A stretch of 13,123 bases of DNA from an uncultured Oscillospiraceae bacterium (lineage in GTDB: Bacteria; Bacillota; Clostridia; Oscillospirales; Oscillospiraceae). Within the stretch, counting starts at the first letter, position 1, and the number at the start of each line of letters is the position of its first letter. The notes under the pieces were generated by a model. The model had not been told where the DNA came from, searched no databases, and worked only from the letters and a program-made list of their open reading frames with translations. The DNA lies in contig CAKTBC010000051.1 of NCBI GenBank assembly GCA_934533005.1, positions 1-13,123 on the forward strand, given 5' to 3'. Shown piece after piece: positions 1 through 6,231 of this stretch. The position numbers were made by a program, and so were the translations under genes.

Positions 1-503
1 TCGGCTTTGATCTGCTCCGGCGTCTTGCCGGTATTCTCCGCCATGATGCGGTTCATGCGCGCTTTGATCTTGAGAAAGCGCTCCACATCGATCTCCATAT
101 CGGTGACCTTGCCCTGCGTTCCGGCAGCGGGCTGGTGGATCATGATCTCGGCATTGGGCAGCGCAATACGCTTGCCCTTCGCGCCGGAGGATAGCAGAAA
201 CGCACCCATCGACGCCGCCATACCGACGCAGATGGTGGACACGTCACATTTGATATACTGCATCGTGTCGTAGATTGCCATACCGTCCGTGATGGAGCCG
301 CCGGGGCTGTTGATATACATCTGGATGTCCTTGTCGGGATCCTGCGCTTCGAGATAAAGAAGCTGCGCCACGACGAGGCTGGCGGACGTGCTGTTGACTT
401 CCTCGCCAAGAAAAACGATACGGTCGTTCAGCAGACGGGAGAAAATGTCATAGGAACGCTCTCCGCGGGACGTCTGTTCTACAACATACGGTACGAGACT
501 CAT
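1..503 (-). CDS. clpP: ATP-dependent Clp protease proteolytic subunit ClpP (3' end cut by window edge)
   Basis: This is the serine peptidase core of the Clp protease. It forms a tetradecameric cytoplasmic barrel that degrades proteins unfolded and fed in by ClpX, ClpC or ClpA partners. 167 residues are visible of the roughly 195 usual for the family; the C-terminus lies beyond base 1. The N-terminus MSLVPYVVEQ with the following RGERSYDIFSRLL block is typical. INSPGGS (64-70) precedes the nucleophile Ser98 in GMAASMGA, and catalytic His123 lies in EIMIHQP. The catalytic Asp, expected near residue 172, falls outside the window. The ATG at 503 is supported by AAAGGAGGA, with 9 bases between AGGAGG and the start codon. 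The gene lies downstream of tig in the same direction, a linkage also known from other bacteria (tig-clpP-clpX); whether clpX follows cannot be seen. No convincing promoter of its own is visible. Identification is certain. Confidence 0.97.
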   Translation of the reverse strand, partial: MSLVPYVVEQTSRGERSYDIFSRLLNDRIVFLGEEVNSTSASLVVAQLLYLEAQDPDKDIQMYINSPGGSITDGMAIYDTMQYIKCDVSTICVGMAASMGAFLLSSGAKGKRIALPNAEIMIHQPAAGTQGKVTDMEIDVERFLKIKARMNRIMAENTGKTPEQIKA

Positions 504-541
504 GATATAAATCCTCCTTTGCGGGGTTAAAATGCGATGAT

Positions 542-570
542 ACGGGAAAGGGCAGATCGCCCTTTCCCGT
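542..570 (-). terminator. Perfect 12-bp hairpin between tig and clpP
   Basis: ACGGGAAAGGGC (542-553) and GCCCTTTCCCGT (559-570) form a 12-bp perfect stem around a 5-base loop. It begins 27 bases past the tig stop and lies 38 bases before the clpP start. No run of T follows it on the minus strand. It may therefore act as a partial terminator, a processing or stability element, or a site that sets the tig:clpP ratio, rather than a full intrinsic terminator. Confidence 0.55.
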
Positions 571-597
571 TATGTCAGTTTATGAGGAAGAGCCGGA

Positions 598-2055
598 TCA
601 CTCCTCCGTCTTCTCCTCGGCCTTAGCGGCCTTCTTGGTGGTTTTCTTCGCCTTCGGAGCTTCCTCAGCGGACTCTTCAGTCTTGACAGCCTTCTTGGTC
701 GTCTTCTTGGCCTTGGGCGCTTCTTCCTCGGCAGTCTCCTCCGTCTTGGCAGCCTTCTTCGCGGCAGGCTTCTTGGCCTTCTTCTCCGTGGCGACAACGC
801 CGTTCTCGGCGATGATCTCCATGGCGCGCTGGCGGCGCAGATCGGCGGTCAGACCGGCAACGTCGATAGCCTTCGCCACGTCTTCAGCCTTCATGCCGTA
901 TGCTTCGCCGAGCTTTTCGTATTCAGCCTGCAGATCCTCTTCGGAGATCTGAACGTTCTCGGCCTCTGCCACGGCGGCAAGCAGGAGCTCGGTGCGGGCC
1001 TGCTTTTCAGCGGTAGCGCGCATGCTCTCACGGAAGGTCTTCATATCGGTGCCGATCATCTTCAGATAATCGTCAATGCGGATGCCCTGATTGGCCATAT
1101 ACTGCGCATACTCGCGGATGATGCCGTCCATGCGCTCTTCGACCATACCCTCGGGCATGTCAACGGTCATGTTCTCCACGGCCTGATCGACAAGGGCATC
1201 CTCAAAGGCGTTCTTCGCGGCCTTTTCCTTCTCCTCAACGGCCTTGGCGCGGATGTCAGCCTTCAGCTCGGCGAGCGTGTCAAAGTCGTTGTCCTTGGCG
1301 AACTCGTCATCCAGCTCCGGCAGCTCCTCAAACTTGACCTCGTTGCACTTTACGTGGAACACGACAGCCTTGCCGCCGAGATCGTGGCCGTAGTTCTCCG
1401 GGAAGGTGATGTCAAGATCACGCTCCTCACCGGCAGAAATACCGACAAGCTGGCTCTCAAAGCCGGGAACGAACGTGTCGGAGCCGAGAACAAGATTCTG
1501 GTTCTCCGCCGTGCCGCCGTCAAACGGGATGCCGTCGAGCATACCGGCGTAGTTGATGTTTACGGTGTCGCCGTTCTGGGCGGGACGCTCCACGGTGACG
1601 AGGCGGGCATTCTGCTTGCGCAGGCGCTCGATGTGGCCGTCGACCTCTTCGTCGGTGACTTCGGTGGAGGGCTTCTCCGCCTCAAGACCCTTATACTGGC
1701 CGAGCGTGACCTCGGGATAAACGTCGGTGCTGAAGCTCAGAAGAGCGCCGTTTTCCTCGGTGACCTTGGAATCGGTCATCGTCGGACGGCCGACGGTCTC
1801 AAGCTTGCCCTCGGCAACGCCGAACGCAAAGGCGTCGTTCGCGGCATTTTCAAACGCATCATCATAGAACACGTCCTTGCCGTACATGCCCTCGATGACC
1901 ATGCGGGGCGCCTTGCCCTTGCGGAAGCCGGGAACCATGATGCGGCTGCGGGCTTTCAGATATGCACCGTTGACATACTTCTCAAACTCGGCAGCGTCGA
2001 GCTCGACATCAAAGGTAACGGTGTTTTTTTCTTTCTTGCTGTTCTTGACAATCAT
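598..2055 (-). CDS. tig: Trigger factor, ribosome-bound chaperone and peptidyl-prolyl isomerase, with Lys/Ala/Glu-rich tail
   Basis: This chaperone binds near the exit tunnel of the 50S subunit (L23) and shields nascent chains; its FKBP-like domain isomerises prolyl bonds. Of 485 residues, 1-110 form the ribosome-binding domain with signature GFRKGKAPR at 43-51. About 150-245 is the FKBP-type isomerase domain (NGDTVNINYAGMLDG; FVPGFE at 195-200). About 250-420 is the helical C-terminal chaperone domain. Residues 424-485 are an extra low-complexity tail of Lys, Ala, Glu and Thr carrying two 20-residue repeats (444-463 and 464-483). The usual family length is about 425-450 residues, so the tail accounts for the excess. 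The ATG at 2055 is preceded by AGGAG with 10-base spacing and by a strong promoter at 2117-2145. It is transcribed toward clpP. The core assignment is certain; the role of the tail is unknown. Confidence 0.97.
   Translation of the reverse strand: MIVKNSKKEKNTVTFDVELDAAEFEKYVNGAYLKARSRIMVPGFRKGKAPRMVIEGMYGKDVFYDDAFENAANDAFAFGVAEGKLETVGRPTMTDSKVTEENGALLSFSTDVYPEVTLGQYKGLEAEKPSTEVTDEEVDGHIERLRKQNARLVTVERPAQNGDTVNINYAGMLDGIPFDGGTAENQNLVLGSDTFVPGFESQLVGISAGEERDLDITFPENYGHDLGGKAVVFHVKCNEVKFEELPELDDEFAKDNDFDTLAELKADIRAKAVEEKEKAAKNAFEDALVDQAVENMTVDMPEGMVEERMDGIIREYAQYMANQGIRIDDYLKMIGTDMKTFRESMRATAEKQARTELLLAAVAEAENVQISEEDLQAEYEKLGEAYGMKAEDVAKAIDVAGLTADLRRQRAMEIIAENGVVATEKKAKKPAAKKAAKTEETAEEEAPKAKKTTKKAVKTEESAEEAPKAKKTTKKAAKAEEKTEE
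607..726 (-). repeat. Two tandem 60-bp coding repeats in the tig tail
   Basis: Bases 667-726 and 607-666 encode two successive 20-residue units of the form EEAPKAKKTTKKAxKxEExx (residues 444-463 and 464-483 of trigger factor). The protein units are nearly identical, while the DNA units differ at several mostly synonymous positions. That suggests an old duplication kept at protein level rather than a recent slip. A shorter related KKAKKPAAKKAAKTEE stretch lies just before them. Confidence 0.8.
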
Positions 2056-2116
2056 GTGGGGGTTACTCCTCTCTATATTTCAGCCGGGACTGAATATGCA
2101 AATTTCAAGCCGATAC

Positions 2117-2145
2117 ATTATAGCAAATCAAAATGCAAATTGCAA
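2117..2145 (-). promoter_or_regulatory. Sigma-A promoter of tig
   Basis: On the minus strand TTGCAA (2140-2145), a 17-base spacer and a perfect TATAAT (2117-2122) lie in the gap between the phosphoesterase stop (2150) and tig. Transcription should start near 2110, giving a leader of about 55 bases. This makes tig the first gene of its transcript, so it need not depend on the gene upstream. Confidence 0.85.
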
Positions 2146-2149
2146 CGGA

Positions 2150-2839
2150 TTATCTGAGCTTATACGGAACAAAATCAAGAAAATCTGCGGAAACGAGGCG
2201 GTAATGCACGCCTTCGCTCTCGCCGATGAACGCGCTGCGGCAGCCATAACCATGGATGTGGCCGTAACAGCACTCATGCACGCCGTATTCGGAGAGCACA
2301 CGCAGTATCTCCGGGCAGGTATAATGGAGATACTGCGGCGGATAATGAAGAAAGACCAGCTTCTCCCGGTCACCGGCACACTTGAGCGACGTTTCAAGCC
2401 GCCCGACCTCTCGCCGGAGAACTTTGGCGTCGTGCTCCGTGCCGGTCTCTTCATCCTTAAACCAGCCGCGTGTGCCGCACAGCGCCAGATTCTCCCATTC
2501 GGCAGAGTTATTATGCAGCAAAGAGATGGTGTCCAAACCGTTTTGCGCAAAAAAAGCGTTCATTTTTGCCGCAGTCGTCCACCAGTAATCGTGATTGCCC
2601 TTGACCATCAGCTTTTTTCCGGGCAGACTGTTCAAAAACTGAAAGTCCGGCAGCGCCTCGGCAAGACTCATCGCCCAGCAGAAATCGCCGCAGATGACAC
2701 AGGTGTCGTCTGCGTGCAGCAGATCAAAGCCGCGGCGGATCTTATCCTCGTAGTCGATCCATCGGCCGCCGAAGGCTTCCATCGTCTTCTCCGGCTCGCC
2801 GATGGCGAGATGCAGATCTCCAATGGCAAAAAGGGACAT
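2150..2839 (-). CDS. Calcineurin-like metallophosphoesterase, COG1768 type
   Basis: This is a predicted cytoplasmic phosphohydrolase with a two-metal centre; its natural substrate is not known. The 229 residues carry the full set of family motifs: GDLHL (7-11, metal ligands Asp8 and His10), GDFCWA (51-56, Asp52), KGNHDYWW (80-87, Asn82 and His83), His165 in FLHYPP, and GHIHG (193-197, His194 and His196). Conserved details such as the LPGKK before GNHDYWW fit the COG1768 predicted phosphohydrolases rather than phosphodiesterase families with longer insertions. There is no signal peptide or membrane segment. The ATG at 2839 follows AGGGAGGG with good spacing. It is divergent from the DUF1540 gene and ends 4 bases before the -35 element of tig. 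No clear promoter was found in the 78-base divergent gap. The family call is firm and the function open. Confidence 0.92.
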   Translation of the reverse strand: MSLFAIGDLHLAIGEPEKTMEAFGGRWIDYEDKIRRGFDLLHADDTCVICGDFCWAMSLAEALPDFQFLNSLPGKKLMVKGNHDYWWTTAAKMNAFFAQNGLDTISLLHNNSAEWENLALCGTRGWFKDEETGTEHDAKVLRREVGRLETSLKCAGDREKLVFLHYPPQYLHYTCPEILRVLSEYGVHECCYGHIHGYGCRSAFIGESEGVHYRLVSADFLDFVPYKLR

Positions 2840-2884
2840 ATTCCCTCCCTTCTCCGAATAAAGCGGAATTTTGCGCAGAAACTA

Positions 2885-2907
2885 CTCCCTGTAATCCAAC
2901 AAGGGAG
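2885..2907 (+). promoter_or_regulatory. Possible hairpin covering the SD of the DUF1540 gene
   Basis: CTCCCT (2885-2890) can pair with AGGGAG (2902-2907) across an 11-base loop. The right arm is the SD sequence (AAGGGAGGA) of the gene starting at 2918. If the transcript begins upstream of 2885, the pairing would hide the SD. The stem is only 6 bp, so this is tentative. Confidence 0.3.
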
Positions 2908-2917
2908 GATAAAAATC

Positions 2918-3082
2918 ATGAACGAAAAAACGAACTGCAAGATCGACTGCTGCGTGAAGGACTGCAAGTACCACACCGCAGCGGACCAGTGCACCGCTTC
3001 CCACATCAACGTTTCCAACGAAGACGCCCAGCGCAAGGCGGAGACGTTCTGCGCCACGTTTGAAAACCGCTGCAATTGCTGA
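2918..3082 (+). CDS. DUF1540 small cysteine-rich protein
   Basis: This 54-residue protein is of unknown function. It has eight cysteines (7, 11, 12, 16, 25, 45, 52, 54) arranged as in DUF1540 (PF07561): a CxxxCxY-like knuckle (CVKDCKY), a single Cys before the ASHINV strand, and the ending ETFCATF. Such spacing suggests bound metal, probably zinc or iron, but no ligand is proven. There is no signal peptide or transmembrane stretch, so it is likely cytoplasmic; spore association is possible since the family is common in Clostridia, though nothing here shows it. The ATG at 2918 follows AAGGGAGGA with 8-base spacing. It lies alone on the plus strand between two minus-strand units and has its own hairpin terminator at 3087-3104. 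It is preferred over the much longer open frame running through it because its SD, length and Cys pattern all fit. Confidence 0.9.
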   Translation: MNEKTNCKIDCCVKDCKYHTAADQCTASHINVSNEDAQRKAETFCATFENRCNC

Positions 3083-3086
3083 CCGG

Positions 3087-3104
3087 ACGGGGCGTTTGCC
3101 CCGT
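3087..3104. terminator. Hairpin between the convergent DUF1540 gene and yraN
   Basis: ACGGGGC (3087-3093), loop GTTT and GCCCCGT (3098-3104) form a 7-bp GC-rich stem 4 bases past the DUF1540 stop and 7 bases past the yraN stop at 3112. T-runs on either side are short (ACTTTAG on the plus strand). It probably serves both convergent transcripts. Confidence 0.6.
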
Positions 3105-3111
3105 ACATACT

Positions 3112-3483
3112 TTAGTCCAGCGTGAAAGCGTTCTCCCAATGGCGAATGTCGGGATTCTTTGTTTCCACCCCGTCGGGGGCGTAAATTTCGATCACATCGA
3201 ACCGCGGCTGAAGCTTCTGCGGATTCTTTTGCAGCCATTCCTCCGCCGCGGCGGCCAGTTTTTGCCGTTTGGCGTAGGTCACAAACTCGCGCGCCTCAGC
3301 AAACGCGGCGTTTTTTCGCAGCTTCACCTCTGCAAAGATCACGTAACGCCGGTCGGCGGCGATCACATCCAGCTCGCCGAGCCGGGTGCGATAGTTCATG
3401 GCGAGAATGCGGCAGCCTTTTTTGCGGAGATATTCCGCCGCGAGCGCCTCGCCGTAGCGCCCGAGCAGCATCGTGCCGCTCAA
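3112..3483 (-). CDS. yraN: YraN family (UPF0102) endonuclease-fold protein
   Basis: This is a small protein of the restriction-endonuclease-like fold with no settled biochemical role; genes of this family commonly sit beside rnhB. The 123 residues match the usual family length. The N-terminal LGRYGEALAAEYLRKKGCRIL, then GELDVIA (36-42) with Asp39, FAEVKLR (50-56) with Glu52 and Lys54, and RFDVIEI (94-100) give the D...ExK nuclease-like pattern. The start is a TTG at 3483 that overlaps the rnhB stop as TTGA. It is preferred over the in-frame ATG at 3471 because GAGGA lies 7 bases ahead of the TTG and far too distant from the ATG. It is the last gene of the lepB-rbgA-rnhB-yraN operon and should be translationally coupled to rnhB. 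Confidence 0.92.
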   Translation of the reverse strand: MSGTMLLGRYGEALAAEYLRKKGCRILAMNYRTRLGELDVIAADRRYVIFAEVKLRKNAAFAEAREFVTYAKRQKLAAAAEEWLQKNPQKLQPRFDVIEIYAPDGVETKNPDIRHWENAFTLD

Positions 3484-4088
3484 TGCATCTTCCTCAGATA
3501 CGCCGGGCGATGGATCGGCGATGGGCCGTATTCGCGAAGTGCGGCATAGTGCGCCGCCGTACCGTAGCCCTTGTGTTTGGCAAAGCCGTACTGCGGATAA
3601 AGTGCATCCATATCGTCCATATACCGGTCACGCGTGACCTTGGCCAGCACCGACGCCGCCGCAATGGAGGCGCAGCGGCTGTCGCCCTTCACGATCTTGA
3701 TTGCCGGGATATCGAGCTCGTTTTTATCGTTTCCGTCTACGAGCGCAAGCACCGGCGCGGGCTCCATGTCGGCGATGGCGCGGTTCATCGCGAGATAGGT
3801 TGCACCCTTGATGTTCAGCGCTTCGATCTCGTCGACCGTGGCGAATGCGATGCCAAACGCCACGGCGCTCTCACAGATAACGTCATAGAGCGCGTCGCGT
3901 TTTTTCGCCGTGAGCTTTTTGGAGTCGTTCAGCCCTGGTATCACAAGCCTCTCCGGCAGAATGACCGCCGCAGCGCACACCGGCCCGGCCAGCGGGCCGC
4001 GCCCGGCCTCGTCCACGCCGCAGAACGGCGTATTTTCGCCTGCGAGATATCGCTCGTAGGCATACATATCCATTTCGGGATGCTCCAT
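3480..4088 (-). CDS. rnhB: Ribonuclease HII
   Basis: It cuts the RNA strand of RNA-DNA hybrids and removes single ribonucleotides misincorporated in DNA; cytoplasmic. The 202 residues hold GVDEAGRGPLAGP near the N-terminus (catalytic Asp26 and Glu27), LNDSKKL, VDGN (Asp118), KGDSRCASIAAASVLAKVTRDRYM (Asp136, listed here as the block beginning KGD) and the C-terminal HKGYGT and GPSPIHR boxes. All four acidic catalytic positions are present. The ATG at 4088 is chosen because GGAAAGG (4097-4103) ends 8 bases before it. An in-frame GTG at 4094, which overlaps the rbgA stop as GTGA, would be only 2 bases from that SD, but it remains possible and would add 2 residues. It overlaps yraN by 4 bases downstream. 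Confidence 0.95.
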   Translation of the reverse strand: MEHPEMDMYAYERYLAGENTPFCGVDEAGRGPLAGPVCAAAVILPERLVIPGLNDSKKLTAKKRDALYDVICESAVAFGIAFATVDEIEALNIKGATYLAMNRAIADMEPAPVLALVDGNDKNELDIPAIKIVKGDSRCASIAAASVLAKVTRDRYMDDMDALYPQYGFAKHKGYGTAAHYAALREYGPSPIHRPAYLRKMH

Positions 4089-4090
4089 TG

Positions 4091-4945
4091 TCACGGCCTT
4101 TCCAGCGTCATGCGGCCGAGCTTGCCCTCGCGGAATTCGTCGAGAAGAACGTGCGCCATGCGCTCGGTATTGACTTCGCCGCCGGAGATAAGAAAGCCGC
4201 GCTTTCTCGCCGCAACTTCAAGAAGCTCATAGCCGGGTGCTTCCGGATCAGGCGCGAATTTATAGCGGGCCTCGATCGCGCCGGGATAAAGCTCGCGCAG
4301 CCGCTCAAGCAGCCGGCAGGCGACGAGCTCCACATCGAGAATGTTGTCGTTGATCGCGCCTGTCCAAGCAAGCGAATATCCCACCTCGGGCGACTCAAAC
4401 TTCGGCCAGAGGATGCCGGGCGTATCCAGCAGGAGGATACCGCCGTTGAGCGTGATCCACTGCTTGCCGCGCGTAACACCGGGACGGTCGCTCGTTTCGG
4501 CAGCCTTTCGCCCGGCAAGTCGGTTGATAAAGCTCGACTTGCCCACGTTCGGCACGCCAAGAACCATGAAGCGGAGGGCTTTGCCCACCTGTCCTTTTGC
4601 CTCGGCCCGTTCGATCTTCTCCTTAAGGAGAGATCGCGCCGCTGCGGGAAAGACGTTCACGCCGCGGCCGCTTTTGCAGTCCATTTCCAGCGCGAGCGCT
4701 CCTTCGCCGGTGAGCGCCTTTTTCCAAAGCGCCGTTGCGGCGGCGTCCGCCTGATCCGCACGGTTGAGCACGATCAGCCGCGGCTTGCTGCCGACAATAC
4801 GTTCTACATCCGGGTTGCGGCTGGAATTGGGGATGCGCGCGTCGCGCAGCTCCACCACGGCGTCCACAAGGCGGAGACTGTCCTCCATCATGCGGGTCGC
4901 CTTTTTCATATGACCGGGATACCAGTTTATCGTTTCATTTGCCAT
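4091..4945 (-). CDS. rbgA: Ribosome biogenesis GTPase RbgA (YlqF)
   Basis: This circularly permuted GTPase is needed for late assembly of the 50S subunit in Bacillus subtilis. The 284 residues begin with the family hallmark NWYPGHMKKA (7-16, including His12). The GTPase motifs come in permuted order: G4 NRAD (61-64), G5-like CKSGRG (90-95), the P-loop GVPNVGKSS (130-138), the G2 Thr158 in RPGVTRG, and G3 DTPG (174-177). The C-terminal helical region (about 185-284) is the ribosome/rRNA-binding part. The ATG at 4945 shares its A with the TGA of lepB, and AGGAG lies 10 bases ahead; an in-frame upstream start inside lepB is less likely. The rplS-lepB-rbgA-rnhB order is widely conserved in Firmicutes. 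Identification is certain. Confidence 0.96.
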   Translation of the reverse strand: MANETINWYPGHMKKATRMMEDSLRLVDAVVELRDARIPNSSRNPDVERIVGSKPRLIVLNRADQADAAATALWKKALTGEGALALEMDCKSGRGVNVFPAAARSLLKEKIERAEAKGQVGKALRFMVLGVPNVGKSSFINRLAGRKAAETSDRPGVTRGKQWITLNGGILLLDTPGILWPKFESPEVGYSLAWTGAINDNILDVELVACRLLERLRELYPGAIEARYKFAPDPEAPGYELLEVAARKRGFLISGGEVNTERMAHVLLDEFREGKLGRMTLERP

Positions 4946-5541
4946 CAGCCGATCACTCCTATGCGGCTCCAATCGCGGCTCTCGCCGTGCTGCGAATCGC
5001 CGCCCGGAACGAGCAGGAAAAATGCCCGCCCAATGACCAGCCGCTCATCCACGCACCCAATGCGGTCATCGCGGCTGTCGGTCGAGCCGTTGCGGTTGTC
5101 GCCCATGACGAAAAGGCACCCCTCCGGCACGGTGACGGAGTCGCCGAAGTCAATGCGGCGATGCGTCGGCTCGAGCGTATACGGCTCATCAAGCGCCTCG
5201 CCGTCCACGTACACGATACCGCCTTCAAAGTCGATCGTGACCGTTTCGCCCTCGGTAGCGATCACGCGCTTTACGATCGGCTCGCTGTTGAAGCTTTCCT
5301 TGCGAAGGACAATAATATCCCCGCGCTTCGGCGTATAGAAAAGATTGGACACAAGGATGCGGTCGCCGGGATGCAGCGTATTTAGCATGGAAGTACCGAC
5401 AACGCCGATCACACGCACGAGAAACGTGAAGATCAGAACGCAGGCAAACAGCGCCACCACGAGCGACTGTATCCAATCAAACGTTTCGCCGCGGCGTTCT
5501 TTCAGTTTTCTCTTTTTGATCTCAGGCCAGGTTTCATTCAT
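4945..5541 (-). CDS. lepB: Type I signal peptidase (SipS class)
   Basis: This membrane-bound Ser/Lys peptidase removes signal peptides from Sec- and Tat-exported proteins. The 198 residues have a charged cytoplasmic N-terminus, one membrane segment at about 23-46, and then the external catalytic domain. The nucleophile Ser51 lies in VGTSMLNTLHPGD, the general base Lys91 in IVKRVIA, and the box E motif GDNRNGSTDSRD lies at 147-158. The single N-terminal anchor and small size fit the Gram-positive SipS group. The ATG at 5541 is preferred because GGAAG lies 10 bases ahead; a GTG at 5550 has no usable spacing. It opens the lepB-rbgA-rnhB-yraN operon, overlaps rbgA by one base, and has its own promoter at 5575-5603. 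One likely client in this window is the secreted protein at 6232. Confidence 0.96.
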   Translation of the reverse strand: MNETWPEIKKRKLKERRGETFDWIQSLVVALFACVLIFTFLVRVIGVVGTSMLNTLHPGDRILVSNLFYTPKRGDIIVLRKESFNSEPIVKRVIATEGETVTIDFEGGIVYVDGEALDEPYTLEPTHRRIDFGDSVTVPEGCLFVMGDNRNGSTDSRDDRIGCVDERLVIGRAFFLLVPGGDSQHGESRDWSRIGVIG

Positions 5542-5574
5542 AAAGAGCACACTTCCGATATTGTAATTACAGGC

Positions 5575-5603
5575 ATTATACTACATTCTGCAACTGTCAG
5601 CAA
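5575..5603 (-). promoter_or_regulatory. Promoter of the lepB operon
   Basis: On the minus strand a perfect TATAAT (5575-5580) lies 17 bases after TTGCTG (5598-5603), a weak -35. It stands between the rplS terminator and lepB, and would give a leader of about 27 bases. The -10 element is strong; the -35 matches consensus at three of six positions. Confidence 0.7.
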
Positions 5604-5629
5604 TAAGAAAAAACTCATTGACTGCATTA

Positions 5630-5660
5630 GAAAAGGACGCCTCGATGAGGCGTCCTTTTC
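5630..5660 (-). terminator. Intrinsic terminator of rplS
   Basis: GAAAAGGACGCCTC (5630-5643) pairs with GAGGCGTCCTTTTC (5647-5660) as a 14-bp perfect stem with a 3-base loop. It begins 14 bases past the rplS stop. On the minus strand the 3' arm ends in TTTT, giving an A-tract/U-tract terminator. It makes rplS a separate transcript from lepB. Confidence 0.88.
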
Positions 5661-5674
5661 TATGCGTCCGGACT

Positions 5675-6019
5675 TCAGTTGACGAGGCCCTTGACCTTCG
5701 CAGCCTTGCCCACGCGGTCGCGCAGGTAGTACAGCTTCGCCCGACGGACTTTGCCGCGCCGGATGGTCTCCACGGAGACGATGCTGGGAGAATGCACGGG
5801 GAAAACCTTCTCGCAGCCGACGCCATAGGAAATGCGGCGGACGGTGATGGTTTCATTGATGCCGCCATGCTTTCTGGCAATGATGGTGCCTTCGAACACC
5901 TGGGTGCGCTCGCGGGAGCCTTCCTTGACGCGCAGGGTGACACGCACGGTATCGCCGACGTTCATCTGCGGAAGCTCCGGCTTCATGTAGTTCGCGGTGA
6001 GAGTTTTGATGAGATCCAT
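5675..6019 (-). CDS. rplS: 50S ribosomal protein L19 (bL19)
   Basis: This is a structural protein of the large subunit, located near the contact with the small subunit. It is 114 residues, the normal family length. Typical features are the N-terminal MDLIKTLTANY, the VGDTVRVTLRVKEGSRERTQVFEGTII core (described here by its beginning VGDTVRV and its ending FEGTII), ARKHGGINETITVRRIS, and the C-terminal VRRAKLYYLRDRVGKAAK. The ATG at 6019 follows AAGGAAGGA with about 6-base spacing; the open frame continues upstream for 30 codons, but these are leader, not protein. In many Firmicutes the gene follows rpsP-rimM-trmD. Here those genes are absent from its upstream side, and it stands alone with a 14-bp terminator behind it and a divergent secreted-protein gene ahead. 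Confidence 0.97.
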   Translation of the reverse strand: MDLIKTLTANYMKPELPQMNVGDTVRVTLRVKEGSRERTQVFEGTIIARKHGGINETITVRRISYGVGCEKVFPVHSPSIVSVETIRRGKVRRAKLYYLRDRVGKAAKVKGLVN

Positions 6020-6110
6020 GATGATCCTTCCTTTACATGAGACGTTCTTACCGCGTAAGCACTGCGGCAGCGGACCGCCTTGATATGCCGTGCCCAAGGC
6101 ACGCGCCATA
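6020..6110 (-). promoter_or_regulatory. Candidate structured 5' leader of rplS
   Basis: The leader read on the minus strand can form three small hairpins: 6098-6103 with 6089-6094 (6 bp, 3-base loop), 6075-6078 with 6064-6067 (4 bp), and 6055-6059 with 6047-6051 (5 bp, 3-base loop) just ahead of the SD. L19 leaders that control their own gene are known in low-GC Gram-positive bacteria, so an autoregulatory leader is plausible. I could not match it to a known consensus by eye. Confidence 0.35.
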
Positions 6111-6112
6111 AG

Positions 6113-6141
6113 AGATTACCATATCCTGTCCGGTTTTGCAA
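6113..6141 (-). promoter_or_regulatory. Weak candidate promoter of rplS
   Basis: TTGCAA (6136-6141), a 17-base spacer and TAATCT (6113-6118) on the minus strand are the best -35/-10 pair before rplS. The -10 matches consensus at only three of six positions, so the placement is uncertain. Confidence 0.35.
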
Positions 6142-6170
6142 GCATTTTTTCGCAGCTTTTCCGACCGTCT

Positions 6171-6200
6171 TTGCATATTCCTCCCGAAATCCGGCAGAAT
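6171..6200 (+). promoter_or_regulatory. Weak candidate promoter of the secreted Ig-like/SLH-like gene
   Basis: TTGCAT (6171-6176) and CAGAAT (6195-6200) with an 18-base spacer lie 31 bases before the ATG at 6232. It is the best pair seen on the plus strand in this 212-base divergent gap, but neither hexamer is strong. Confidence 0.35.
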
Positions 6201-6231
6201 AGGAAATGACTTCTTTACCGGAGGGAAAAAC

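Noticed and set aside
1354..2157. 267-codon open frame on the plus strand opposite tig
   Set aside because: It mirrors the trigger factor reading frame, has no family signature, and crosses the tig promoter.
1877..3082. 401-codon open frame on the plus strand spanning tig start, the phosphoesterase and the DUF1540 gene
   Set aside because: Only its last 55 codons are real (the DUF1540 gene in the same frame, with its own SD). The rest is antisense to tig and the phosphoesterase.
4088..5338. 416-codon open frame on the plus strand opposite rbgA and lepB
   Set aside because: It is antisense to two genes with complete catalytic motifs and has no SD or family signature.
6020..6109. 30-codon N-terminal extension of L19 in the same open frame
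   Set aside because: L19 proteins begin at MDLIKTL, where a strong SD precedes the ATG; the upstream codons show hairpins and no similarity to L19.
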